Assembly (NCBI GenBank): GCA_027306605.1
Contig: DAHUZK010000012.1
Span: forward strand, 1-64,000
Source: Acidimicrobiaceae bacterium
GTDB taxonomy: Bacteria > Actinomycetota > Acidimicrobiia > Acidimicrobiales > RAAP-2
Direction: 5' to 3'
DNA: 64,000 nt
In this document: positions 18,471-28,603 of the stretch, in pieces
Layout of the letters: every line of letters begins with the position of its first letter
Position numbering within the stretch: position 1 is the first letter of the stretch
Made by a program: the position numbers and the translations under genes
The notes under the pieces: generated by a model
What the model saw: only the letters and a program-made list of their open reading frames with translations
Told to the model about the DNA's origin: nothing
Database searches by the model: none

Positions 18471-19124
18471 TCATCTCCTCGTCTGCTCCTTCTCTCGTCG
18501 CTCCAGTCGGACGTCCTGGCGCGGTGCGAAGGCCGGCGACGGCTCGATCTCCCGGCCGGCGCCCAACTCCCCGAGGGCCCACGCCACCGTCGACGGGTAC
18601 AGGGCGCGTTCGGCAACCTTGATCCGCTCGTGGAGCGTCGCCTCGGTGTCGTCGGCGAGCACGGGCACGACCGCCTGCGCCAGGATCGGCCCGGCGTCCA
18701 TCTCCACGGTGGCCAGATGCACCGTGCATCCGGTCTCGGCCACCCCCGCCGCCAGGGCGTCCCGCACCCCGTGCCAGCCTGGGAAGGCCGGGAGCAGGGC
18801 GGGATGCGTGTTCAGGATCCGGCGCGGGAACGCCTGGTGGACCGCCTCGCTCAGCACCGTGCCGAAGCCCGCCATCGCCACCAGGTCGACCTGATGGGCC
18901 ACCAGGGCTGCCGTCACGGTGGTGGTGAACCCCGTGCGGTCGAACGCCGGGCCGAACCCGCCGTAGGCCCGCCGGTCCACCAGCTCGGCGGGCACACCGC
19001 GTTCCTCGGCCAGCACCAGCCCGGCACAGGGGCGGTCCGACAGGACGACGCCGACCGGGAGGCCGGCGTCGAACATCGCCTTGAGGATCGTCCCGGAACC
19101 CGAGACAAGGACCGCGAGGCGCAC
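18471..19124 (-). CDS. purN: Phosphoribosylglycinamide formyltransferase
   Basis: A 217-residue GAR transformylase using 10-formyl-THF. The catalytic set is visible: Asn and His in ILNTHPALLPAFPG and Asp in TVHLATVEMDAGPIL. The N-terminal phosphate loop reads SGSGTILKAM, where most relatives have Asn after Thr. First gene of the purN-purH-folD group. Confidence 0.93.
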   Translation of the reverse strand: MRLAVLVSGSGTILKAMFDAGLPVGVVLSDRPCAGLVLAEERGVPAELVDRRAYGGFGPAFDRTGFTTTVTAALVAHQVDLVAMAGFGTVLSEAVHQAFPRRILNTHPALLPAFPGWHGVRDALAAGVAETGCTVHLATVEMDAGPILAQAVVPVLADDTEATLHERIKVAERALYPSTVAWALGELGAGREIEPSPAFAPRQDVRLERREKEQTRR

Positions 19125-19188
19125 GGAGCCAATCTAGTGGGAAGCCTGCGCCCCTCCTCGGCCGGCGAACCCTCCGGGGCCCGGTCCG

Positions 19189-19863
19189 TCAGGGCTCGGG
19201 GGTGGGTGTGGACGGAGCAGCGGTGGTGCCGGATCCGACCGGCGGTGAGGCCGGCTGGGGCCGGGAACCGGGATCGAACCGATTGCGCGCCGCGTTGAAG
19301 AGCATGCGCACGGCGGCGCCGATGATGACGAAGTCCAACAGCATCTGGGTCGAGACCACCAGCCGCGCCTGGTCGGTGCGCGGTGTGATGTCGCCGAAGC
19401 CGACCGTCGAGAAGATGCTGATGGTGAAGTAGAGCGCCCGGGTCGGGTCGAGGCCCTGGGTGAACGTCAGCGCGTCGGCGTGGGACATGGAGAGGTACAC
19501 GGAGGAGAACAGCACGAGGAACACGACGATCACGATCCCCAGCGCCTCGATAGCGCGGAGCTCGGGGAGCTCCGCCCGGCCGATGCGGCGGAACTGCCAG
19601 ATGAAGACCGCCGCCACCAGTGCCAGGTCGACGCCGAGGCGCACGCCGGTGCGGGTAGCCGACTCGTGGGCGATCGGCAGCACGTAGTACGCGCCGACGA
19701 TGAGCACCCAGGAGAGCGTGACCGTGACAAGGGCGCGCAGGACGGCCCGCTGCTGCTGGGGCCGGTCGAGGTCGGCCAGGCGTTGTGGGGACGCCGGCGC
19801 TCGCTCGGAGCGACGGAGCCGCCGGGCGCCACCCTGCCCGTCTGGGGCCGTCCCCGACACCAT
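19189..19863 (-). CDS. Potassium channel-like protein (two-TM pore domain)
   Basis: A 224-residue membrane protein with the potassium selectivity signature TVGFGDI in a pore loop between the last two transmembrane segments. About four transmembrane segments are predicted. The C-terminal tail is short and Pro/Thr-rich, with no RCK or nucleotide-binding domain. Related to the Ion_trans_2 family. It probably passes K+ or another cation; gating is unknown. It sits between sucD and purN with no obvious functional link. Confidence 0.85.
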   Translation of the reverse strand: MVSGTAPDGQGGARRLRRSERAPASPQRLADLDRPQQQRAVLRALVTVTLSWVLIVGAYYVLPIAHESATRTGVRLGVDLALVAAVFIWQFRRIGRAELPELRAIEALGIVIVVFLVLFSSVYLSMSHADALTFTQGLDPTRALYFTISIFSTVGFGDITPRTDQARLVVSTQMLLDFVIIGAAVRMLFNAARNRFDPGSRPQPASPPVGSGTTAAPSTPTPEP

Positions 19864-19912
19864 CGTGCAAACGCTAATGAGCCGGCCCTCGGCGGCTGCG
19901 GATGCTCCTGGG

Positions 19913-20803
19913 CTACGCCAGCCCGCGCACGATCTCGACCATCTTCTCGCCGCACTCGGTCGGGTTCTCCGCCACGTTGACGCCGGCGGCGGACAGCGCT
20001 TCCATCTTGGCCTGGGCCGTTCCCGAGGTGCCGGAGATGATCGCGCCGGCGTGACCCATCTTGCGCCCGGGAGGCGCGGTGACGCCGGCGATGTAGGCCG
20101 CCACCGGTTTGTTCATGTTGGCCGCGATGAATTCGGCCGCCCGTTCCTCTTCGGACCCCCCGATCTCGCCGATCAGCATGACGGCCTTCGTTTCGGGGTC
20201 GGCCTCGAACGCGGCCAGACAGTCGATGAAATTGGTGCCCGGCACCGGGTCGCCGCCGATACCCACGCACGTGGTCTGCCCGATCCCTTGCTGGGAGAGC
20301 TCGTGGAGCGCCTGGTAGGTCAGCGTCCCCGAGCGCGAGACGATGCCCACCGGTCCCCCGGGCAGCGCGATGTCGCCCGAGGTGATGCCGATGTTGCACT
20401 TGCCCGGACTGATGATCCCGGGGCAGTTCGGCCCGAGCAACCGCGTGCCCGGGAATTCCTCGACGAGCCGGTTGTAGGCCACGGCCTCGTCCTGGGCCGG
20501 GATGCCCTCGGTGATGCAGACGATGAAGGCGATGCCGGCCTCGGCCGCCTCGATGATCGCGTCGGCCGCGCCGCGCGGCGGCACGCTGATGAACGACGCC
20601 GTGGCGCCCGTCTCCTTCACGGCCTCGGCCACCGAGGCGAAGACAGGGATGCCCTCGATCTCCTCGCCACCCCGCTTGGGATTGGTGCCTCCCACGATCT
20701 TGGTGCCGTAGGCCTTGTTGCGCAGGCCGTGGTAGAGCCCCTGGCTCGTCGGGCTGATGCCCTGGACCACGACCTTGGTCGTCTCGTCGACGAAGATGCT
20801 CAC
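19913..20803 (-). CDS. sucD: Succinyl-CoA synthetase alpha subunit
   Basis: A 296-residue alpha subunit. The N-terminal CoA-binding region has [14 protein letters not shown], and [16 protein letters not shown] follows. The catalytic His that becomes phosphorylated is in [14 protein letters not shown]. With SucC it converts succinyl-CoA to succinate with nucleotide triphosphate formation. It follows sucC after an 84-bp spacer containing a tandem repeat. Confidence 0.95.
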   Translation of the reverse strand: MSIFVDETTKVVVQGISPTSQGLYHGLRNKAYGTKIVGGTNPKRGGEEIEGIPVFASVAEAVKETGATASFISVPPRGAADAIIEAAEAGIAFIVCITEGIPAQDEAVAYNRLVEEFPGTRLLGPNCPGIISPGKCNIGITSGDIALPGGPVGIVSRSGTLTYQALHELSQQGIGQTTCVGIGGDPVPGTNFIDCLAAFEADPETKAVMLIGEIGGSEEERAAEFIAANMNKPVAAYIAGVTAPPGRKMGHAGAIISGTSGTAQAKMEALSAAGVNVAENPTECGEKMVEIVRGLA

Positions 20804-20828
20804 GTTGGTTCCTGTTCTCTCTCGTGCA

Positions 20829-20870
20829 TGCTCGTGTCTCGGTGTGCTCGTGTCTCGTGCGTGCTCGTGT
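20829..20870. repeat. 16-bp tandem repeat between sucC and sucD
   Basis: TGCTCGTGTCTCG recurs at 20829 and 20845, with a shortened third copy at 20862, giving a period of 16-17 bp. It occupies most of the sucC-sucD spacer. Confidence 0.75.
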
Positions 20871-20887
20871 GCCGCCGGGAGGGACGC

Positions 20888-22030
20888 CTAGGCCGTGGCC
20901 AGGCTGACCGCGCGGCGGGCGGCGTCGAGCATGGTGGGCTCCGCGATGAGCGTGTCGGACAGGTGGTCGGCCAGTAGGGCCCGTCCCTGCTCCGCGTTCG
21001 TACCGTCGAGGCGCATGACCACAGGCGAGCTCAGCGACACGCGGCCGATGGCCTCGATGATGCCCTTGGCCACCTCGTCGACCCGGGTGATACCGCCGAA
21101 GATGTTGACGAAGATCGCCTTGACCGCCGGGTCGGCATTGATGACCTCGAGCGCGGCCGCCATGACATCGGCGTTGGCGCCGCCGCCGATGTCGAGGAAA
21201 TTGGCCGCCTCGCCACCGACCTGGGTGACGACGTCGAGCGTCGACATGGCCAGACCGGCACCGTTGGCGATGATGCCGACCGTGCCCTGGAGGCCGATGT
21301 AGTTCAGGCCCTTCTCCTTGGCCATCCTCTCGCGAGGGTCGACGTCGGAGTCGTCCTCGTACTCTTCCCATTCGGGGTGGCGGAACGACGCGTTCTCGTC
21401 GAGCGTGACCTTGGCGTCCAGCGCGTGGACCTTGCCCTCGGGCGTGAGGATCAGCGGGTTGATCTCGGCCAGGTCGCAGTCACCCTCGACGTAGCAGTGG
21501 TACAGGCGGACCAGCAACGTGGCCGCCTGATCCCGCGCCTCGGGGTCGAGATTGGCCCGGTCGACCCACGCCCGCGCCGCATCTTCGCTGAGCCCTGTGA
21601 CCGGGTCGATGTGGATCCTGGCGATGGCGTCGGGATTGGTCTGGGCCACCTCCTCGATCTCCACCCCGCCTTCGGCCGAGAGCATCCCGAGATGCAGCTT
21701 GGCCGGCCGGTCGAGCGTGAAGCTGGCGTAGTACTCCTTGGCGATGTCGGACGCGTGCTCGACCCAGAGCCGCTTCACCACGTGACCCTTGATGTCGAGG
21801 CCGAGGATGTTCTGGGCGTGGATGCGAACCTCGTCGGCGTCGGCGGCCAGCTTCACGCCGCCCGCCTTGCCCCGGCCGCCCACCTTCACCTGCGCCTTGA
21901 CCACCACGGGGTAACCCGCGGCCTCGGCCTGCTCGACGGCCTCGTCCACCGTGTCGGCCACGCCGCCCAGGGAGGTGGGGATGCCGAAGCGGGCGAAGTA
22001 CTGCTTGCCCTGGTACTCGTAGAGGTCCAC
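20888..22030 (-). CDS. sucC: Succinyl-CoA synthetase beta subunit
   Basis: A 380-residue ATP-grasp subunit. MDLYEYQGKQYFARFGIP at the N-terminus, GGRGKAGGVKLA in the nucleotide-binding loop and IFVNIFGGITR near the C-terminus are family markers. The start codon is GTG. It lies next to the B12-binding mutase subunit, so succinyl-CoA formed from methylmalonyl-CoA may be used directly. Confidence 0.95.
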   Translation of the reverse strand: MDLYEYQGKQYFARFGIPTSLGGVADTVDEAVEQAEAAGYPVVVKAQVKVGGRGKAGGVKLAADADEVRIHAQNILGLDIKGHVVKRLWVEHASDIAKEYYASFTLDRPAKLHLGMLSAEGGVEIEEVAQTNPDAIARIHIDPVTGLSEDAARAWVDRANLDPEARDQAATLLVRLYHCYVEGDCDLAEINPLILTPEGKVHALDAKVTLDENASFRHPEWEEYEDDSDVDPRERMAKEKGLNYIGLQGTVGIIANGAGLAMSTLDVVTQVGGEAANFLDIGGGANADVMAAALEVINADPAVKAIFVNIFGGITRVDEVAKGIIEAIGRVSLSSPVVMRLDGTNAEQGRALLADHLSDTLIAEPTMLDAARRAVSLATA

Positions 22031-22114
22031 TTTGGGTGCTGTCTCCTTTTCAGTTTCGAGTTGCCGGCGGGACGGCCGCTTCGTGGTGGCCGGCCGCCTC
22101 GGCGGGGTCCGGAG

Positions 22115-22137
22115 CCGGCGGCGCCACGCGCCGCCGG
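22115..22137 (-). terminator. Perfect GC hairpin after the mutase subunit gene
   Basis: CCGGCGGCGC and its exact reverse complement are separated by three bases, giving a 10-bp stem 7 bp past the stop codon of the B12-binding protein gene. No U tract. Probably a terminator or processing site between that gene and sucC. Confidence 0.5.
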
Positions 22138-22143
22138 GACGGG

Positions 22144-22560
22144 TCAGGCGTCCACTGCCTCCTCACGGGCATCGAGCGTCTCGGCCAGCCACGACCCGAT
22201 GGACTCGAGGGGTGCGCCCGGCGTGAACACCGCCGCCACCCCGTTCTCCTTCAGGACCGGGATGTCGGCTTCGGGGATGATCCCCCCCACGATCACCAGG
22301 ACGTCGTCGCGGCCGGCATCGGCCAGCAGCTTCACCACCTTGGGTACCAGCGTCAGGTGGGCTCCCGAGAGCAGGGACAGCCCGACGGCGTCGGCGTCCT
22401 CCTGGACGACAGCCTGAACGACCTGCTCAGGGGTCTGATGGAGGCCCGTGTAGACGACCTCGAACCCGGCGTCGCGCAGCGCCCGCGCAATGACCTTGGC
22501 CCCCCGGTCGTGCCCGTCCAGGCCCGGCTTGGCCACGACCACCCTGTAGGGACGTTTCAT
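22144..22560 (-). CDS. Stand-alone cobalamin-binding subunit of methylmalonyl-CoA-type mutase
   Basis: A 138-residue B12-binding domain. The base-off cobalamin motif is complete: DGHDRG, then GLSLLSG, then VGGIIPEAD. It matches the small subunit of split acyl-CoA mutases. The large catalytic subunit is not in the window, so the substrate (methylmalonyl-, isobutyryl- or ethylmalonyl-CoA) cannot be fixed. Proximity to sucCD favours methylmalonyl-CoA. Confidence 0.88.
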   Translation of the reverse strand: MKRPYRVVVAKPGLDGHDRGAKVIARALRDAGFEVVYTGLHQTPEQVVQAVVQEDADAVGLSLLSGAHLTLVPKVVKLLADAGRDDVLVIVGGIIPEADIPVLKENGVAAVFTPGAPLESIGSWLAETLDAREEAVDA

Positions 22561-22682
22561 GCGCGGACCAGGATACGGAAGCCCTGTTCCGGACGCCAGA
22601 CGCCACAGGGGGGGGTGTCCCTGACAGGTGTATAGGGCCCAGGGCGGGAGTGCCCGTCACAGGTGTGTGTATTCATGTGTGT

Positions 22683-23369
22683 ATGGCCCGCGTCAACGTG
22701 TACCTACCCGACGGGCTGGCCGAGGAGGTCCGGGCCGGCGGCGTCAACCTGTCGAACCTGACCCGGGTCGCGGCCGAGCGGGAGCTGACCCGGCGCAGCA
22801 CGACCTCCTGGCTCCGGCGGGTGGCGCTGCAGCGAGCTGCTGCCCGCCTGACCCATGAGGTGGTCTTCGACGTTCCCGCCCCGGCGTCGTGGTCACCGGC
22901 GCATATCGCCGGCGGCCTCGGTGCCGGCCCCGGCCACGACCCCGGCACGTCACACGTGGTCGTCGATGCTTCCGCAGTGCTCGACCTCATGTTCAGCATC
23001 GACATCGGCCCGTTGGTGGAGTCCACGGTCAGCGGCTGCGTCCTCCACGCTCCGGCCAACATCGATGCGGAGGTGCTGGCAGTGCTCGGGCGCCTGGACG
23101 ACGAGGGCCTCCTCGGCGGCCGCGCCTCTGAACACGCCGAGACCCTTGCCGACGCCCCCATCGAGCGGCACAGCCTGGCCGGGCTGGTCGCCGGAGCCTT
23201 GCGCTGGCGCGGTCGCACACGCGGTCACGGCCGAGATCGAGGTCGAGGGCGCGCCACGCTCGACGTCGATCGTGCCTTCTGCGTCGAGCTGGCCACGTCG
23301 TTGCCCGCCCGACTGGTCACGACGGCTGCGGGGCCCCTGTTCGCTCCGGCCGTTTCAGGCTCGGCGTAG
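22683..23369 (+). CDS. VapB-VapC-like fusion: ribbon-helix-helix antitoxin part plus degenerate PIN domain
   Basis: A 228-residue single frame. Residues 1-60 (MARVNVYLPDGLAEEVRAG, SNLTRVAAERELTRRST) are a typical VapB/CcdA-like ribbon-helix-helix antitoxin. Residues 92-220 are PIN-like: VVVDASAVLDLM with Asp95, NIDAEVLAVL with Glu130, and LDVDRAF with Asp194/196. The fourth acidic position is Ala in LVTTAAGPL, and a Gly/Arg-rich stretch (165-190) sits where a compact loop is normal. Normally the two parts are separate overlapping genes. A GTG at 22956 could still start a separate toxin (VVDASAV). It may be an inactive remnant. Convergent with the helicase gene, overlapping by 15 bp. Confidence 0.7.
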   Translation: MARVNVYLPDGLAEEVRAGGVNLSNLTRVAAERELTRRSTTSWLRRVALQRAAARLTHEVVFDVPAPASWSPAHIAGGLGAGPGHDPGTSHVVVDASAVLDLMFSIDIGPLVESTVSGCVLHAPANIDAEVLAVLGRLDDEGLLGGRASEHAETLADAPIERHSLAGLVAGALRWRGRTRGHGRDRGRGRATLDVDRAFCVELATSLPARLVTTAAGPLFAPAVSGSA

Positions 23370-25682
23370 GGGCGTCGCCGACAGCAGCAGGTTCTTCGTG
23401 CCGACCGAGTCGAAGTCGACCGTCGCCTGGGCTCGGGAGCCCTCCCCCTTGGCACTGACGACGACGCCGCGGCCCCAGTGCTCGTGCACGACGGCGTCCC
23501 CGGGCTGCAGCCCGAGCTCTTCGGCGCCGGTGCTTCCCCGGGCGCCCGCCTTGGCCGACCCGGACCGGGTGGCGAGCGGTACGGCCGGGGAGAAGGTGGC
23601 GCCCGGCAGGTGCTCGTCGCCCGACAGTGTGTCGTAGCCCGTCCCCTTGCGTGGCGAGCCGAGCCCGACGTCGTCGACCAGATGTGAGGGCACCTCGGTC
23701 ACGAAGCGACTGGGCATGGCCGCCTGGGTGCGGCCCCACGTGGTGCGGGACCACGCATGCGAGATAGCGAGGTGCCGACGTGCCCGCGTGATGCCCACGT
23801 AGAACAGGCGACGCTCCTCCTCGAGCTCGCTCGGCTCCGACAGCGAGCGGAAGTGGGGAAAGATCCCCTCCTCCAGCCCGACCACGAAGACGGCCGGGTA
23901 CTCCAGGCCCTTGGCCGTGTGCAACGTCATGAGTGAGACGCGGGTGCCGTCGCTCTCGAGCTCGTCGGAGTCCGCCACCAGCGCCACCGTCTCGAGGAAA
24001 CCGTTGACGTCGTCGAAGTCGCCGGCCTGCGTGGCCAGCTCGGCGAGGTTCTCGATCCGCCCGTCCGCCTCGTGGGTGTGCTCGGCCACCAGCTCCGCCA
24101 GATAGCCGGTGCGGTCGGCCACGAGCTGGACGAAATCGGCCGGGTTGACCGTTTGCACCAGCGGCCGTAGGTCGCTCAGGGTCTTGGCCAGCTGCTCGGC
24201 GCCCTTCAGCGCCTTGCCGCTCAGGCCGGCCTCGGCGGCGCGGTCGACGGCGTCGCCGAAGGACATGCCGTTGACCTGCGCCCAGGCGGCGAGACGGGCC
24301 ACCGACGCGTCGCCGATGCCGCGCTTGGGGACGTTGACGATGCGCCGGGCCGAGACCTCGTCGTCGGGGTTGGCCAGCAGCCTGATGTAGGCCAGCACGT
24401 CTTTGATCTCGCGGCGGTCGTAGAACTTGGCCCCGCCGACGACCTTGTAGGGGATGCCGCTGAACTTCATAGACGTCTCGAGTGGCAGGCTCTGCGCATT
24501 GGTGCGGTAGAAGACGGCGAAGTCACCCCAGCTGAGACCATCGGCCGCGTGGAGGCGCAAGATCTCGCTCGAGACCCACGACGCCTCGTCGCGTTCGTCC
24601 TCGGCCCGGTAGCGCTTGACCGGGCCGCCCGTGTCGCCGACCGTGAAGAGCTCCTTGGGCTGGCGGCCGACATTGTTGGCGATCACCGCGTTGGCGGCGT
24701 CGAGGATGGTCTGGGTCGAACGGAAGTTCTGCTCGAGCATGATGGTCGTCACGTTCGGGAAGGCCCGCTCGAATTCGAGGATGTTGCGGATGTCGGCTCC
24801 ACGCCAGCGGTACACCGACTGGTCCGAGTCTCCGACGACGCAGACGTTGCCGTGCGCCTCTCCCAGCAGCTTCACGATCTCGTTCTGCGCGTGGTTCGTG
24901 TCCTGGAACTCGTCCACCAGGATGTGGCGGAACCGTTCCTGGTACCCGGCCCGAACGTCGTCGCAGGCCTGGAGCAGGTTGGCCGCCACCATGAGCAGGT
25001 CGTCGAAGTCCAGAGCGTTGGCCGCGTGCAGGCGCTGCTGGTACTGCGTGTAGATCTCGGCGATGCGCTTGCGGAACGGATCGGGCCCGCTGCGTGCCTC
25101 CTCACGGAAGCGCTCGAAGTCGACGAGCTCGGACTTGGCTTGGCTGATGACGGACTGAACCGAACGCGAGGGCAGCCGCTTCTGGTCGTAGCCGAGCTCG
25201 GCCGTGATCATCTCCACCAGCCGGCGCGAGTCGGCGTCGTCGTAGACGGTGAAGCCGGAGCGGTAGCCGAGCCGGTCGGCGTTGGTGCGCAGGATGCGCA
25301 GGCAGGCCGAGTGGAAGGTCGACACCCACATCTTCTCGGCAGCCGCGCCGACCAGGTCGAACACGCGTGAGCGCATCTCGTCGGCTGCCTTGTTGGTGAA
25401 GGTGATGGCCAGGATGCCCCACGGCGGCGCGTCTCCCGTCGCCATCAGGTGGGCGATCCGGCGCGTCAGCACGCGCGTCTTGCCGGACCCGGCGCCGGCG
25501 ATGATGAGGAGCGGGCCACCGCGGTGCTCGACCGCGGCGCGCTGGGGGAGCGTCAGGTCGTCGAGCAGCGCGGCCGGCCGGCCCGAGAAGGCACCGGTCT
25601 TGGTGGCGGAGGCGGCAGCGGCTCCTTCGTCCGAAGTATCGAAGAGCTGGGCGTGCCCGGAGCTCCCCGGCGCCGCGCTCAC
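23355..25682 (-). CDS. pcrA: UvrD/PcrA-type DNA helicase
   Basis: A 775-residue superfamily 1A helicase for repair and replication-fork processing. The motifs are in order: Q motif LPQRAAVEH, Walker [57 protein letters not shown] and [11 protein letters not shown]. The C-terminal 50 residues ([15 protein letters not shown]) are the PcrA Tudor-like domain that contacts RNA polymerase. The GTG start overlaps the guaA stop codon (GTGA). Confidence 0.95.
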   Translation of the reverse strand: MSAAPGSSGHAQLFDTSDEGAAAASATKTGAFSGRPAALLDDLTLPQRAAVEHRGGPLLIIAGAGSGKTRVLTRRIAHLMATGDAPPWGILAITFTNKAADEMRSRVFDLVGAAAEKMWVSTFHSACLRILRTNADRLGYRSGFTVYDDADSRRLVEMITAELGYDQKRLPSRSVQSVISQAKSELVDFERFREEARSGPDPFRKRIAEIYTQYQQRLHAANALDFDDLLMVAANLLQACDDVRAGYQERFRHILVDEFQDTNHAQNEIVKLLGEAHGNVCVVGDSDQSVYRWRGADIRNILEFERAFPNVTTIMLEQNFRSTQTILDAANAVIANNVGRQPKELFTVGDTGGPVKRYRAEDERDEASWVSSEILRLHAADGLSWGDFAVFYRTNAQSLPLETSMKFSGIPYKVVGGAKFYDRREIKDVLAYIRLLANPDDEVSARRIVNVPKRGIGDASVARLAAWAQVNGMSFGDAVDRAAEAGLSGKALKGAEQLAKTLSDLRPLVQTVNPADFVQLVADRTGYLAELVAEHTHEADGRIENLAELATQAGDFDDVNGFLETVALVADSDELESDGTRVSLMTLHTAKGLEYPAVFVVGLEEGIFPHFRSLSEPSELEEERRLFYVGITRARRHLAISHAWSRTTWGRTQAAMPSRFVTEVPSHLVDDVGLGSPRKGTGYDTLSGDEHLPGATFSPAVPLATRSGSAKAGARGSTGAEELGLQPGDAVVHEHWGRGVVVSAKGEGSRAQATVDFDSVGTKNLLLSATPLRRA

Positions 25683-27250
25683 TCCCACTCGATGGTGCCG
25701 GGCGGCTTCGACGTGACGTCGAGCGCCACCCGGTTGACACCCTCCACCTCGTTGATGATGCGAGAGGCGATGCGCTCGACCAGGTCGTAGGGAAGCCGCG
25801 CCCAGTCCGCCGTCATGGCGTCGTCGCTGGTGACGGCGCGGATCACGATCGGATAGGCGTACGTGCGACCGTCGCCCATGACGCCGACCGTCCGCACGGC
25901 CGGCAGGACGGCGAAGCTCTGCCACAGCTCCCGGTAGAGGCCGGCCCGCCGGATCTCCTCGACGACCACCGCGTCCGCGTTGCGCAGGACCTCGGCCCGC
26001 TCGGGAGTCACTTCTCCGATGATGCGCACCCCGAGCCCGGGACCCGGGAAGGGCTGGCGCCACACGATCTCGTGGGGCAACCCCAGCTCCTCGCCCACGG
26101 CGCGTACCTCGTCCTTGAACAACAGCCGCAAGGGCTCCACCAGTTCGAAGGAGAGGTCCTCGGGCAGTCCGCCGACGTTGTGGTGCGACTTGATGTTGGC
26201 TGCAGTGTCGCTTCCGGACTCGATCACGTCGGGATAGAGGGTTCCCTGGACGAGGAACCGCGGTCCCGCTCCGCTCGGCCCCCCTCCGCTCGGCCCTTCG
26301 GTGCCGGCACCGAGATCTCGCGCCACCTCTTCGAAGATCCGGATGAAGAGCTCTCCGATGATCTTGCGCTTCTTCTCGGGATCGGTGACCCCGGCCAGTG
26401 CGGCGAAATAGCGGTCGGCGGCCTTGACGTGGACGAGGTCCATTTCGAATTGCCGCCGGAAGGTGTCCTCGACCTGGTCCGCCTCACCCGAGCGCATCAG
26501 GCCGGTGTCCACGAAGACGCAGGTGAGCTGGTCGCCCACCGCCTTGTGCACCAGCGCCGCGGCCACCGCCGAGTCGACCCCGCCCGAGAGCGCGCACAGC
26601 ACGCGATCGGGGCCGACCTGGGCGCGCACCGCCGCCACCTGCTGCTCGATGATCGACACGTGCGTCCACTCGGGGCGGCAGCCGCAGACCTCGAGCAGGA
26701 AGTGGTCGAACATCTCGCTGCCCCGGTCGGTATGCACCACCTCGGGGTGGAACTGGAGGGCGAACAGCCTCCGCTCGGGGTCGTGCATGGCCGCCACCGG
26801 TGCGCCGGGGGTGGAGGCCGTGGCGACGAAGCCCTCGGGCACTGCCGTGATGGCGTCGCCGTGGCTCATCCACACCGAGGACGTGGCCGGCCAGTCCGGA
26901 CACAGCGGAGAGGCGGCGGTCAGCGACAGTGTGGTGCGCCCGTACTCGCCCTGACCGGTGTGCGAGACCATGCCGCCGAGCTGGAGAGCCATGAGCTGCG
27001 CGCCGTAGCAGAGGCCGAGGATCGGGATACCGAGCTCGTAGACGCCGGCGTCGATGGAGGGCGCCGGCGACTCGTAGACCGACTTGGGGCCGCCGCTGAG
27101 GATGATGCCCTTGGGTGCGCGTGCCCTGATCTCCTCGACCGAGATCGTGGACGGGACGATCTCGGAGTAGACGTGCGCCTCCCGCACGCGGCGGGCGATC
27201 AGGCGGGCGTACTGGGCCCCGAAGTCGACGACCAGGATGGTGTCGGTCAC
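25679..27250 (-). CDS. guaA: GMP synthase (glutamine-hydrolysing)
   Basis: A 523-residue enzyme converting XMP to GMP. The N-terminal class I amidotransferase domain has the nucleophile in [11 protein letters not shown] and the His-Glu pair in [11 protein letters not shown]. The synthetase domain carries the pyrophosphate loop [12 protein letters not shown]. The C-terminal dimerisation domain ends in [13 protein letters not shown] as usual. It follows guaB3 by about 33 bp. Confidence 0.96.
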   Translation of the reverse strand: MTDTILVVDFGAQYARLIARRVREAHVYSEIVPSTISVEEIRARAPKGIILSGGPKSVYESPAPSIDAGVYELGIPILGLCYGAQLMALQLGGMVSHTGQGEYGRTTLSLTAASPLCPDWPATSSVWMSHGDAITAVPEGFVATASTPGAPVAAMHDPERRLFALQFHPEVVHTDRGSEMFDHFLLEVCGCRPEWTHVSIIEQQVAAVRAQVGPDRVLCALSGGVDSAVAAALVHKAVGDQLTCVFVDTGLMRSGEADQVEDTFRRQFEMDLVHVKAADRYFAALAGVTDPEKKRKIIGELFIRIFEEVARDLGAGTEGPSGGGPSGAGPRFLVQGTLYPDVIESGSDTAANIKSHHNVGGLPEDLSFELVEPLRLLFKDEVRAVGEELGLPHEIVWRQPFPGPGLGVRIIGEVTPERAEVLRNADAVVVEEIRRAGLYRELWQSFAVLPAVRTVGVMGDGRTYAYPIVIRAVTSDDAMTADWARLPYDLVERIASRIINEVEGVNRVALDVTSKPPGTIEWE

Positions 27251-27283
27251 CGGCCCGGGCTCATCGGCTAGGGCCCAGCGGGC

Positions 27284-28447
27284 TCAATGGCCCATTCCCA
27301 CACCCTGCGAGCGCTGCAGCTGCTTGCCCTCCGTCTGCAACGACGGGGCGACCATCACCTCGGCCTTCTGGAACTCCTTGACCGTCTCGTAGCCGCACGT
27401 CGCCATGGCGGTGCGCAGCGCGCCGAAGAGGTTCATGCGCCCGTCGTTCTCGTGGGCCGGGCCGAGCAGGATCTCGCGCAGGCTGCCGCGCACCGAGGTG
27501 CGCACCCGGGCACCTCGAGGCAGCGTCGGATGGAAGGTGGCCATGCCCCAGTGGAAGCCGCGGGCCGGAGACTCGAAGGCCGACGAGAGCGGCGACCCGA
27601 GCATGACCGCGTCCGCCCCGCAGGCGATGGCCTTCGCGATGTCGCCCCCCTTGGACATGCCGCCGTCGGCGATCACGTGGACGTAGACGCCCGTCTCGTC
27701 CAGGTGGCGCATCCGGGCCCCGGCGACGTCGGCGATGGCCGTGGCCTGGGGGACACCGAGCCCGAGGACGCCGCGGGTGGTGCAGGCGTTGCCGGGGCCC
27801 ACGCCGACCAGCACGCCGACCGCCCCCGTGCGCATCAGGTGCAGCCCGGCCTGGTAGGAGGCACAGCCGCCGACGATCACCGGGATGTCGAACTCGCGGA
27901 TGAAACGCTTGAGGTTGAGCGGTTCGGTCGTCTTGGAGACGTGCTCGGCCGAGACGACCGTGCCCTGGATCACGAGGAGATCGAGCTCGGCGGCGAGGAT
28001 GGCCGGCGCCAGCGACTCGGTGCGCTGGGGCGTCACCGAGGCGGCGGTGGTGATGCCCGCCTCCTTCATCTGGCGGATACGGGCCGTGACCAGCTCGGGG
28101 ATGATCGGCTCCTGGTACATCTGCTGCATCCGCGCCGTCGCCTTCTCGTCGTCGAGCTCGCGGATCTCGTCGAAGAGCGACGTGGGATCCTCGTAGCGGG
28201 TCCAGAGGCCCTCGAGGTTCAGGACGCCCAGGCCGCCCAGGCGACCGAGCTCGATGGCGGTGGCCGGGCTCATCACCCCGTCCATGGCGGCGCCGAGCAG
28301 CGGCAGGTCGAAGCGGTAGGCGTCGATCTCCCACGAGATGTCGACGTCCTCGGGGTCGCGGGTCCGCCTGCTCGGGACGATCGCGATGTCGTCGAACCCG
28401 TAGGCCCGGCGTCCCGACTTGAAGATCCCGATCTCGATCTCAGCCAC
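27284..28447 (-). CDS. guaB3: GuaB3-family IMP dehydrogenase-related protein
   Basis: A 387-residue TIM barrel of the GuaB3 group. It has no CBS domains. The catalytic loop reads GPGNACTTRGVLGLG, with the Cys that attacks the purine ring, and VHVIADGGMSKGGDIAKAI binds phosphate. GuaB3 proteins sit beside GuaB in actinobacteria; a cyanobacterial member has been described as a GMP reductase, so the reaction here may be GMP to IMP rather than IMP to XMP. The GTG at 28447 has GGAGGG nine bases upstream. Confidence 0.88.
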   Translation of the reverse strand: MAEIEIGIFKSGRRAYGFDDIAIVPSRRTRDPEDVDISWEIDAYRFDLPLLGAAMDGVMSPATAIELGRLGGLGVLNLEGLWTRYEDPTSLFDEIRELDDEKATARMQQMYQEPIIPELVTARIRQMKEAGITTAASVTPQRTESLAPAILAAELDLLVIQGTVVSAEHVSKTTEPLNLKRFIREFDIPVIVGGCASYQAGLHLMRTGAVGVLVGVGPGNACTTRGVLGLGVPQATAIADVAGARMRHLDETGVYVHVIADGGMSKGGDIAKAIACGADAVMLGSPLSSAFESPARGFHWGMATFHPTLPRGARVRTSVRGSLREILLGPAHENDGRMNLFGALRTAMATCGYETVKEFQKAEVMVAPSLQTEGKQLQRSQGVGMGH

Positions 28448-28603
28448 TCTGTTCGCCCTCCGGCATCCGTGGCCGGTACGGCTCACGGACCACACCGGCA
28501 TGTCCTACGACTGTTGCGAACGCCGGGCCGACACGCCGACGATCCCTCATGCTACTCCGCCCGGCCTTCGACCCCGGCCTCTCCGCGGCGCGAGACTGCC
28601 GGC

